From an uncultured Cellvibrio sp. (lineage in GTDB: Bacteria > Pseudomonadota > Gammaproteobacteria > Pseudomonadales > Cellvibrionaceae): 14,430 nt of DNA. Position 1 is the first letter of the stretch. Every line of letters begins with the position of its first letter. The DNA lies in NCBI GenBank assembly GCA_946481735.1, contig CAMLOU010000110.1, positions 1 to 14,430 on the forward strand, in the 5' to 3' direction. The notes under the pieces were generated by a model. That model searched no databases. It was not told the origin of the DNA and saw only the letters and a program-made list of their open reading frames with translations. Below are positions 1 through 7,600 of the stretch, one piece after another. A program made the translations under genes and the position numbers.

Positions 1-1880
1 ACCAGCTCCAGGAAACCACCATCAATAACTTCGGTTTCGTCGGGCATGGGTTGGCCGTTGGCGGTACCCAGGGCGGCGCGATCATTGGGGTCAGTATTTT
101 GGGTAATGCGTAAATAATAACGACCATCGCTGGGTGCATCTTGCAGTGAGCCGTTGGTGGTGAACATGGTGCTTTCAAGCATAGCCGAATATTTATCGGC
201 GGCCGCAAGATAACGCGTTGCACTGCTTTCATCATCGGCCAGGCGTGCAAGGTCAGCAGCCGATACCAATCCGGCAATCACGGCTGCGGTGGTGGAGGGC
301 GAATAACCGGATTGTTCTTCCCAGCGTTCCTGTTGGGTGTAGGGCGGTGTTAATTCAATGTCACTCCAGTCCAGTTTAACTTTGCCGCCGCTCGCCAGAA
401 AGTCAGCGGCCGGTTTCAGCATGCGGTGATACCAGTGGGTGGCTTCATCGTCACTGAGCACGCCTTCCTGCCACAGACGCCAGCCGAGCATCACCGGCAT
501 AGCAGTTTGATCCAGTTGTATTGCAATCCATTCCAGTTGGCCGTCTACCTGGGTTTTTTGTAAAAACCAACCAGGAGTGCCGGTAAAACCGGGCGTGGTT
601 TTGGTGACTTGCACTTTGTGCAGATATTCGAAAGCAACCTTGGGGGTTTCATTATCGCCCAGGGCCAACATCGCCATAGCGACCTGATAAAAATCCCGCG
701 GCCACACCGCTTTGTAGCCGGTCTTGGCTTGCTCTGCCGATTTGGTATCACCCCAGGGATTGGAGAGTGATGCAATCAAGGCGCCCGCATGGGTTTTATC
801 TTCTTGCGCTTTCAATACCAGTGCACTGGCATACAGCAATTTGCCGTTGTCGGTGGTGGTAGACGCGAGTTGCGTTAATGCCGGCAGGGATTGGAGGTAA
901 TCTTCCCAGCCGATCGCAGCGCCTTCGCCATTGTAATGTGCCAGTACCTGTTCATAACCACGGGTCAATGTCTGTTGTGCACTTGCCTGGCTTTCGGCCG
1001 GATCTTTTCCAAACCCGAGGACGAATTGCCATTCAGCGTTGGTATTACTCAGGGTGGGTAGTTGCAGCAAAAACGCAACGTTACCGGTTTGCTTGCCGGT
1101 ATCCTGATAAGCCGTAAAATCGGTTTTATTTTTTATCGCATCGAGCCCATCCGACGCACCGACAAAACCGACGGTACTCTTGGTCACGGCGGCGTCTGTC
1201 TTTAACGCCAGGGTGGTGTTGCCGTCCTGCGCATACCAGGTGTTATCGTCAAACCAGGCGCGATCGGCGCTGCCGGTATTGGCGATATGCGGATCAAGAT
1301 ACAAGTAGGGTTTGATATTGTCGGCCAAGGCCCGGAAAAATACTTTCATCACCAGGCTGTTGCTATCCGGGTCGGTGAAGATATGTTTTTCAATTTCGTA
1401 TTTGCCGTCTTTGTCTTTGTTTACAATTTTGTAAGCCAGCGACAGCGGGCGGCCCGCTTCATCAGTATGTAAATAATCAATATGGCTGACGGTATCTGTT
1501 TTCTCTTCATCAACAAAACCGTCACCGGAAATAAAAAACTGCACCTCGCGCAATTGCGCTTCATGAATCAAGCCGAACATGGTTTCGGTGACGATGCCTT
1601 GCGCCAGAGAAAACCACACGGGAGAAACCGGACCCGTTGCCGCCTTGTCGGTGTAGTGACCGTCCTGATATTGCTCGTAAGACGTGCCGATACCGGTCTT
1701 ACCGGAATACGCCCAGCGGGATTCTTGCCCCGGTGCTCCAGGCGCAACGCTGGTGTCGGCATCGTCAGACGGTGAGGGACTGCACGCGGCGAATGCGACC
1801 ATGCTGCTCGCCAGTAAGAGTTTGATAGCCGGGCGAGAGGCAGAAAAAAATCCTGTGCGCGGTTTTATTGAGTCGTTCAT
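1..1880 (-). CDS. GH15 glucoamylase-type lipoprotein (glucan 1,4-alpha-glucosidase), C-terminus cut by window edge
   Basis: Read by translating the complement from ATG at 1880; the frame stays open to base 1 (626 codons). A signal peptide with basic residues and a hydrophobic run ends in FAAC, making Cys33 the likely lipidated residue; Ser follows, as in outer-membrane lipoproteins. From about residue 55 (RWAYSGKTGIGTSYEQY) comes an N-terminal beta-sandwich domain like that of bacterial glucoamylases and glucodextranases, to about residue 325. The (alpha/alpha)6 GH15 catalytic domain follows: WPRD at 393-396 (Arg/Asp of subsite -1 by analogy) and RWEEQSGYSPST around Glu521-Glu522. Glu521 is the likely general acid by analogy with fungal glucoamylase WEE. 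The catalytic base would lie beyond the edge; roughly 150-200 residues are probably missing. Family role: exo-release of glucose from maltodextrin ends. A GCAGG ribosome site lies about 9 nt upstream. Dextran or isomaltose specificity cannot be excluded. Confidence 0.93.
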   Translation of the reverse strand, partial: MNDSIKPRTGFFSASRPAIKLLLASSMVAFAACSPSPSDDADTSVAPGAPGQESRWAYSGKTGIGTSYEQYQDGHYTDKAATGPVSPVWFSLAQGIVTETMFGLIHEAQLREVQFFISGDGFVDEEKTDTVSHIDYLHTDEAGRPLSLAYKIVNKDKDGKYEIEKHIFTDPDSNSLVMKVFFRALADNIKPYLYLDPHIANTGSADRAWFDDNTWYAQDGNTTLALKTDAAVTKSTVGFVGASDGLDAIKNKTDFTAYQDTGKQTGNVAFLLQLPTLSNTNAEWQFVLGFGKDPAESQASAQQTLTRGYEQVLAHYNGEGAAIGWEDYLQSLPALTQLASTTTDNGKLLYASALVLKAQEDKTHAGALIASLSNPWGDTKSAEQAKTGYKAVWPRDFYQVAMAMLALGDNETPKVAFEYLHKVQVTKTTPGFTGTPGWFLQKTQVDGQLEWIAIQLDQTAMPVMLGWRLWQEGVLSDDEATHWYHRMLKPAADFLASGGKVKLDWSDIELTPPYTQQERWEEQSGYSPSTTAAVIAGLVSAADLARLADDESSATRYLAAADKYSAMLESTMFTTNGSLQDAPSDGRYYLRITQNTDPNDRAALGTANGQPMPDETEVIDGGFLEL

Positions 1881-2018
1881 ATAACTTACCTGCTATTTTT
1901 TGTGCTTATACGGATTCGCTGGGGGAGCGGAGTATCCGGCTTTTATCACGGGGCTGGGTGGGTGACGCTGAGATTCTGGATTGCGTTTCGTTATTCTTTC
2001 CGCAAGGGAAATATTCAG

Positions 2019-2052
2019 CTTATACGTTAGGTGGAGAATCGTTGAAATACAA
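2019..2052 (-). promoter_or_regulatory. Probable promoter of the GH15 gene
   Basis: On the minus strand TTGTAT (2052-2047) sits exactly 5 nt downstream of an operator palindrome, the same offset as at the three plus-strand promoters here. With a 17-bp spacer the -10 would be TAACGT (2029-2024), which is weak. A better -10, TATAAG (2024-2019), pairs at 17 bp with TTTCAA (2047-2042). I cannot decide between them. Either start leaves a leader of about 130-140 nt before the ATG at 1880. Confidence 0.5.
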
Positions 2053-2057
2053 GGGTT

Positions 2058-2071
2058 TACATACGTATTCA
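2058..2071. promoter_or_regulatory. TACGTA operator 1 (proximal to the GH15 promoter)
   Basis: TACATACGTATTCA, a near-perfect 14-bp palindrome of the TGNATACGTATNCA type with a central CG, typical of LacI-family operators. It ends 5 nt before the minus-strand -35 candidate. Assigning it to a MalR/SusR-like maltose regulator is inference from the motif and the neighbouring genes. Confidence 0.75.
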
Positions 2072-2096
2072 CGGGTATACGCGGCAGTGGCGGCGT

Positions 2097-2110
2097 TGCA
2101 TACGTATGCA
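2097..2110. promoter_or_regulatory. TACGTA operator 2 (distal to the GH15 promoter)
   Basis: TGCATACGTATGCA is a perfect 14-bp palindrome. Its centre is 39 bp from operator 1, close to four helical turns, so two bound dimers could lie near the same DNA face. It is the most symmetric of the eight copies. Confidence 0.78.
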
Positions 2111-2216
2111 GTATTGGCTGCCAGCTCCGGGCATGCGCCTTCTTGTTTAAACAGAACGGCAGATTTGTTCAAAAAGAATGGCGGAAAATTCGCACAGGCA
2201 TGTGTCGGTGGGCTGT

Positions 2217-2230
2217 TGAATACGTATTCT
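2217..2230. promoter_or_regulatory. TACGTA operator 3 (distal to the GH13 promoter)
   Basis: TGAATACGTATTCT matches the shared palindrome with one asymmetric end base. Its centre is 50 bp upstream of operator 4 and 120 bp from operator 2, so each divergent gene appears to have its own pair. Confidence 0.75.
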
Positions 2231-2266
2231 ATGGCTTTTATTGCTGTATTTTGTGGCGCGAGCATA

Positions 2267-2280
2267 TGCATACGTATGTA
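2267..2280. promoter_or_regulatory. TACGTA operator 4 (proximal to the GH13 promoter)
   Basis: TGCATACGTATGTA, followed by two bases and CTATTG, exactly as after operators 6 and 8. Its centre lies about 48 bp before the predicted transcription start. Confidence 0.77.
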
Positions 2281-2285
2281 AGCTA

Positions 2286-2315
2286 TTGCACACACGAACA
2301 GCGCTGACGTATTTT
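2286..2315 (+). promoter_or_regulatory. Probable promoter of the GH13 alpha-glucosidase gene
   Basis: TTGCAC (2286-2291), an 18-bp spacer and TATTTT (2310-2315). It was chosen because the TTG sits at the same 5-nt distance from its operator as at the other promoters. The predicted leader is about 175 nt, long for a simple enzyme gene. Confidence 0.5.
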
Positions 2316-2431
2316 GAATTTAGTCAATTCTTTACCCTCCTGCCCGGCATGTTGAACTTTGGGGGCAGAAGACGTATCCAGGACTAAAACCGAAAAAAGC
2401 AATTCATAATAAAGCGTCAGGACAACAATTT

Positions 2432-2500
2432 ATGTGCCCCGCAATATTCCCAGAAAGCGTCAGCAAAATTTTCGCCCGTTGCAATGAGGTGTCAGCATGA
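2432..2500 (+). CDS. Possible 22-residue leader peptide overlapping the GH13 start
   Basis: An ORF of 22 codons encoding MCPAIFPESVSKIFARCNEV followed by SA. CAGGA at 2418-2422 gives a plausible ribosome site 9 nt before its ATG. Its stop codon overlaps the ATG of the downstream gene as ATGA (2497-2500), the classic arrangement for translational coupling. It lies wholly within the predicted leader RNA. It has no recognisable function, and an ORF this short could arise by chance. Confidence 0.3.
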   Translation: MCPAIFPESVSKIFARCNEVSA

Positions 2501-4170
2501 CTCAGACACCTTGGTGGCGTGGCGCCGTTATTTATCAAATTTACCCGCGCAGTATGATGGACAGCAACGGTGATGGCATCGGTGATTTGCCCGGTATCAT
2601 CCAGAAGCTGGACTACATTGCCAGCTTGGGCGTGGATGCTATCTGGATCTCGCCCTTTTTTAAATCACCCATGAAAGATTTCGGGTACGACATCAGCGAT
2701 TATCGCTCGATTGATCCGATCTTTGGTTCGTTGGATGATTTTGATCGCCTGATTGCCCGTGCGCACAGCCTGGGTATCAAAGTGATCATTGATCAGGTGC
2801 TGAGTCACACATCGGATCAGCACGTCTGGTTCCAGGAGAGTCGTACCTCTAAAGATAACCCCAAGGCCGATTGGTATGTGTGGGCCGACCCCCGCGAGGA
2901 CGGCACACCGCCCAATAATTGGTTATCAATTTTCGGTGGTTGCGCCTGGGAGTGGGAGCCGCGTCGCGGACAATACTATCTGCACAACTTTTTAAAGAGC
3001 CAGCCAGATCTGAATTTCCATTGTGCAGAAGTGCGTAAAGAAATTTTAGACGAGGTTGAGTTCTGGTTAAAACGTGGCGTGGATGGTTTGCGCCTGGATG
3101 CCATTAATTTTTGTTTTCACGATCAGCAATTGCGCAACAACCCCCACAAACCGGTTCATGAACGTAAAGGGCGCGGTTTTAAGGAAGACAATCCTTACGC
3201 CTTCCAGTATCACATCTACGACAATACCCGCCCGGAAAATATTGCGTTCCTGCAATCGTTGCGCGCGTTGATGGATCGCTACCCCGGCTCGGTAACGCTG
3301 GGCGAGATATCCGCGGAAGATTCGCTCAAAACCATGGCCGAATACACCACCGGACAATCCCGCCTGCACATGGCTTACAGCTTTGAGTTGCTGGTCGATA
3401 AAATGTCGGCATCTTACATCCGCCAAACAGTGGAAACGCTGGAGGCCGGATTGAAAGAAGGGTGGCCTTGCTGGTCCATCGGCAATCACGATGTAGTGCG
3501 CGTGATGTCGCGTTGGGGCGGAAAGAATCCCGACGAAAAACTGGCGCGAATGCTCAATGCCATGTTGTTGTCATTGCGCGGCAGCGTGTGCAGTTACCAA
3601 GGCGAAGAATTAGGCTTGACCGAAGCAGATATTCAGCAAGAGCAATTGCAAGATCCATACGGGATTGCCTTCTGGCCGATGTTTAAAGGTCGCGACGGTT
3701 GTCGCACACCCATGCCATGGGAAGCAAGCAGTCCGCACTGCGGATTTTCCACCGCCGCCACCTGGCTACCCATTCCCGATGAGCATCGCGGGCGCGCGAT
3801 AGAGTTGCAAGAAAAATCTCCCGATTCAGTACTCAATCACTATCGGCAATTTATGCAATGGCGCAAGCAGCAGCCAGCTCTGCGTCTGGGCAGCATTCGT
3901 TTTATGGATGCGCCGGACGATGTACTGATGTTTGTGCGTGAACACGAGGGTGAACGCGTGTTAGCAGTGTTTAATTTGTCCCCAGTATCGAAGACAGTGG
4001 CATTGGCCAAGGTCAGCGTAAAGACATTGCTTGATGGGCACGGCTTTAACAGCGCTACAGTGACGGAAGGCTCGCTGGTTATTGAAGGCTTTGGTGCATT
4101 CTTTGCGAACGCCAGTGTGGCGGTAGACGATAAGTCAGCAGAACAGTTGTTGATGGCTCAACCGCAGTAA
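2497..4170 (+). CDS. Cytoplasmic GH13 alpha-glucosidase (GH13_23-like)
   Basis: 557 residues with no signal peptide, so cytoplasmic. It starts directly with the (beta/alpha)8 barrel (WWRGAVIYQIYPRSM). Conserved alpha-amylase regions are all present: DQVLSHTSDQH at 99-109, GVDGLRLDAINF at 194-205 with nucleophile Asp201, LGEISAEDS at 268-276 with acid/base Glu270, and SIGNHDVVR at 327-335 with stabiliser Asp332. The length and the DSNGDGIGDLPGI signature fit proteobacterial oligosaccharide alpha-glucosidases of the Halomonas HaG / Xanthomonas XgtA kind, which hydrolyse maltose and short alpha-glucosides. A small C-terminal beta domain follows from about residue 460. The start is set by GAGGTG 5 nt upstream. 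It probably completes breakdown of imported maltodextrin. Oligo-1,6-glucosidase activity is the main alternative. Confidence 0.94.
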   Translation: MTQTPWWRGAVIYQIYPRSMMDSNGDGIGDLPGIIQKLDYIASLGVDAIWISPFFKSPMKDFGYDISDYRSIDPIFGSLDDFDRLIARAHSLGIKVIIDQVLSHTSDQHVWFQESRTSKDNPKADWYVWADPREDGTPPNNWLSIFGGCAWEWEPRRGQYYLHNFLKSQPDLNFHCAEVRKEILDEVEFWLKRGVDGLRLDAINFCFHDQQLRNNPHKPVHERKGRGFKEDNPYAFQYHIYDNTRPENIAFLQSLRALMDRYPGSVTLGEISAEDSLKTMAEYTTGQSRLHMAYSFELLVDKMSASYIRQTVETLEAGLKEGWPCWSIGNHDVVRVMSRWGGKNPDEKLARMLNAMLLSLRGSVCSYQGEELGLTEADIQQEQLQDPYGIAFWPMFKGRDGCRTPMPWEASSPHCGFSTAATWLPIPDEHRGRAIELQEKSPDSVLNHYRQFMQWRKQQPALRLGSIRFMDAPDDVLMFVREHEGERVLAVFNLSPVSKTVALAKVSVKTLLDGHGFNSATVTEGSLVIEGFGAFFANASVAVDDKSAEQLLMAQPQ

Positions 4171-4204
4171 ATTTTTTAGTGGTTAGATTTCCTTCTCGTG
4201 CAGT

Positions 4205-4232
4205 GTCGGATTACGCCTTCGGCTAATCCGAC
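4205..4232 (+). terminator. REP-like palindrome, probable 3' hairpin of the GH13 transcript
   Basis: GTCGGATTA (4205-4213) pairs with TAATCCGAC (4224-4232). GCC/GGC extend the stem across a single bulged C, leaving a 3-nt loop. A pyrimidine tract with several T runs follows. The arm resembles a palindromic intergenic element widespread in gammaproteobacteria, so this may be a dispersed repeat copy serving as a transcript end. Confidence 0.6.
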
Positions 4233-4283
4233 CTACGCTATTCTTTTCCCCTTTCCTTTTCCCTTTTTCGTTTCAGCTTTCTT

Positions 4284-4297
4284 TGCATACGTATGCG
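4284..4297. promoter_or_regulatory. TACGTA operator 5 (distal to the pullulanase promoter)
   Basis: TGCATACGTATGCG, palindromic except for the outermost pair. Its centre is 20 bp from operator 6, about two helical turns. The pair sits in a 47-nt block (4283-4329) that recurs before receptor 2. Confidence 0.8.
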
Positions 4298-4303
4298 TTT
4301 TGC

Positions 4304-4317
4304 TGAATACGTATGCA
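4304..4317. promoter_or_regulatory. TACGTA operator 6 (proximal to the pullulanase promoter)
   Basis: TGAATACGTATGCA, identical base for base to operator 8. Two bases and CTATTGTGGG follow, as there. Its centre lies about 47 bp before the predicted transcription start. Confidence 0.8.
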
Positions 4318-4322
4318 TTCTA

Positions 4323-4351
4323 TTGTGGGGAGGGTGGCGCGGATTTACTAT
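4323..4351 (+). promoter_or_regulatory. Probable promoter of the pullulanase-receptor operon
   Basis: TTGTGG (4323-4328), a 17-bp spacer and TACTAT (4346-4351). The same two hexamers at the same spacing occur before receptor 2 at 11917-11945, which supports the call although each box alone is a weak sigma-70 match. A weak promoter with operators just upstream fits dependence on an activator. Confidence 0.62.
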
Positions 4352-4357
4352 CTTTAC

Positions 4358-4632
4358 AAACAATTACCAGAAGTTCAGACAGCACTTCTTTCCTGCAGTA
4401 CGCGTGTTTCGCACGCGAATGGTATCGACAAGATAAATAAGATTTAACGAAGGCCATTGTACGTTTTTCCAAAAGCAAGACTGTGAGCGATTTAAAACTA
4501 TCAGCAAATCTCCGTAGCTGCTGAGCAATGGCCTTTCGTAGTAGCGCCACTTTCTTAATCAATTTCTAACACTGCAAGCACGATTCATCTACACCGTTTT
4601 AAAACAATAACGATTAGTGGGGTAAACAAACC
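4358..4632 (+). other. Long, potentially structured 5' leader of the pullulanase mRNA
   Basis: About 275 nt lie between the predicted start and the ATG, with no convincing gene. Three inverted repeats are visible: AGAAGT/ACTTCT (4369-4374 with 4384-4389); CGCGTG/CACGCG (4401-4406 with 4412-4417); and a long-range 13-bp pairing with one bulge (4447-4459 with 4526-4539). Inside the last, TCAGCA/TGCTGA (4501-4506 with 4519-4524) ends just before the outer 3' arm. A tiny ORF (4528-4569, 13 codons) starts within that arm. It matches no riboswitch class I recognise. Confidence 0.4.
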
Positions 4633-7600
4633 ATGTTTAATTTACGCAATAAATTGGGGCTCATCGCGCTGGTCTGCTCATTAGCAGGCCTGGCGGGATG
4701 CGGGGGTGGTAGTGGTACGGATAGTGACAAGACGCCACTATTGGTCTGCGACGACTTTGAGGTAATTCTTGAGAATGGGCAGTGTGGTGAAGCACCACCG
4801 CCACCGCCTTGCCCTGAGGGCCAAATTCGGGTTGGCAATGGTGCCTGTTTTGTACCCGATTTTCCGCCGCCGACATATGAACCTGCGGAAGATGAAGTCG
4901 TTATTTACTTTAATAAAACAGACAAAAACTTTGCGGGGTACACGCTGCATTTGTGGCAAGACTGCGGCAATGGGTGGGCAGATGGAGTGCCCACCACCTG
5001 GCCAAACGGTCCGGGTGTGGCTTCTACTGAGGATACCCACGATCCTATATACGGTGCTTATTTCATTGTCAAAACTAATCTGACTGGTACCTGCGGTAAC
5101 TTTATTATTAAATCAGGCACTGGTGGGGGCGATGCACAAACAAATGATCTACGCGTGGACATCGTGCGTGAAGGTGGTCCCTATGATCGCATGTATTTTG
5201 TTATCGCAAATGAAACGAGTTTGCGTAATAGCCGTACCAGTACTTCACCCATCTGTATCAATGATATCTGCGAAGCCTATGCACCACCTGCTTTGGCTAT
5301 TTCAGATGTAGCTGCACACTGGATAGATACCAACACTATTTTGTGGGGGCGTGATGTTACCGAAGTCCAGTTATATGCTTCGGTTGATGCGTCTATCACG
5401 GCAAATGAAGATGGCAGCGTTGCTAACGGTACGTTGATCGCGCAGTTAACTCTTAAAGATATTACTGAAACACAGGCCGAGCTTGCTCCGCATCTGAGTA
5501 ATTACAATGCCTTTAACATTGAATTACCAGTGGACGACATTAAAGCCCTGTTGAAGCAGCAGTTGTTAATTGTGGGCGTTGACGCTGAAGGGCAGCGCCA
5601 TGGCACCTACATTCAAAAGCCATTACTACTCGATGCGCTTTATACCGCCGGAGAAAATGACGCAGATGAAGCAACGCTTGGTGTTACTTACGAAGGTGGC
5701 AATATCGGCGTTTCAGTTTGGGCTCCTACGGCACAGAATGTTGAGCTGCGTGTATTCAGCGGTAATCCGTTAGCATTGGAGAGCACTCAGCCAATGACGC
5801 TTGATGCAACGACAGGTATCTGGCGTTATCAAGGTGGTGCGGAGCTGGATCGTAAGTTTTATCGCTTTCGCGTCACTGGTTATAACGCCAGCACGAATAA
5901 TATCGAAGTGCTTGAGGTAACCGACCCCAATGCAATCAGCTTGTCGGCTAATGGCTTGCATTCCCAATTTGTTAACTTTAATGATGAAGATCTGAAGCCG
6001 GCGGGTTGGGATGCGCACGTTGTTCCCGTCGTCGAGTCTCCTGAAACGATGACAATTTATGAAATGCATGTGCGTGACTTTAGTATTCGCGATGAAAGTA
6101 CGCCGGCAGAGCATCGCGGTAAATACCTTGCTTTTACCCATACCGATACGGCACCCGTCCAGCACTTGCAGGCTTTGGCAGATGCGGGCTTGACTCATGT
6201 CCATTTATTACCGGTATACGACAACTCATCAGTAAACGAAGACGAAAGCGAACAGATTAATCTCGGTAGCTATGTCTTTGAATTGTGCCAGGCAGTCCGC
6301 CCACGCAACTCCGCCATTGTTTGCAATGGCGAGGAAGCCAATACCGCTACCTTGTTAAGTGTGTTTGAAAGTTATCGCGGTGATGAAGACTCTGCACGTT
6401 TACTCGCTACTGCTATGAGTGGCTACGATGGCTTCAACTGGGGTTACGACCCACAACACTTCAATGCGCCGGATGGCAGTTACGCTACTGATCCCCACGG
6501 CGCTGCGCGCATTACCGAAATGCGAGCAATGAACATGGCTTTGCACAACATGGGGCTGCGCGTGGTATTGGATGTGGTATATCCGCATACTGCAGCGGCT
6601 GGCATCGCAACAGCCAACTCGACGTTCGACAAAATTGTTCCGGGATATTACTACCGCACAAATGTGGTGACGGGTGATCCAGAAACCGGTACAGGTGCCG
6701 GCCCAGATACCGCGACAGAACACCGCATGATGGCCAAGTTTGTTGCTGACTCTGTTGTGCAGTGGGCTGAACATTACAAGGTTGATGGTTTCCGTTTTGA
6801 TCAGTCTGGTTATATGCCGCGGGATACTTTGCTGGAAGCCTATACGGCGGTGCAGGCTGTTGATCCAGATAATTATTTTTATGCTGAAGCCTGGACGCCA
6901 GCTGGTGGAACGTCGGGTGATCGCATCATCGCACGTGCGACGCAAGAGGCCTTAGCCGGAACTGGAATCGGTACATTTAACGACCGCATGCGTGATCCCT
7001 TACGTGAATTGGCATTAATTAATGGCGGCAATCAGGATGCGTTGCGCGCAGGTTTGGTTGGTAATCTGCGTGATTTCTTGCTCGTTGCTCGTTCAGGAAA
7101 TACGATTGCTGCCAGCTCGGTGGGTGCATACAACCTTGACCCACAGGAAGCTGTTAACTACGTTGAAAAACACGATGACGAAACCCTGTGGGACTGGATG
7201 CATCATCCGGAGGCTTTGCCGGTAGATGCTACTTTGGAAAATCGTGTCCGTATTCATAACCTGACGTTGTCCATGCCGATTCTGAGTCAGGGGGTACCTT
7301 TCATTCACATGGGTAGCGATATTTTGCGCTCCAAATCCATGTCGCGGAACAGCTACAACGCAGGCGACTGGTTCAATTATGTCGACTTTACCAAGCAGAC
7401 CAATAACTGGGCCGTTGGCTTACCTATTGAGCCGCGCGATACCGTCACCGATGAACACATTCGTGCGGTATTTAATGAAGGTGAATCCACTCCCGATGCA
7501 CAACATATCCAATTGGCTTCGGATGTGTTTAATGAGTTTCTTACTATTGCCTCCAGCAGTCCGCTATTTAGTTTGACCAGTGCGCAAGACGTACTGGATC

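Noticed and set aside
2058..2280. Repeats as a CRISPR array or transposon ends
   Set aside because: Repeats are only 14 bp, palindromic, unevenly spaced and tied to promoters; no cas or transposase genes are seen.
1868..2281. Plus-strand ORF of 137 codons across the divergent control region
   Set aside because: It starts inside the GH15 gene on the other strand, covers all four operators and promoter boxes, has low-complexity-looking translation and no family resemblance.
2349..2387. 12-codon ORF in the GH13 leader
   Set aside because: No ribosome site upstream; likely chance.
4198..4440. Plus-strand ORF of 80 codons after the alpha-glucosidase
   Set aside because: It is built from the REP-like palindrome, a pyrimidine tract and the two operators; there is no ribosome site.
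4320..4562. Minus-strand ORF of 80 codons in the pullulanase leader
   Set aside because: It would start at TTG with no ribosome site and overlaps the promoter and leader repeats; no recognisable protein.
6400..6945. Long antisense ORF (181 codons) inside the pullulanase gene
   Set aside because: Shadow frame of a well-supported GH13 catalytic domain; no domain or start signal.
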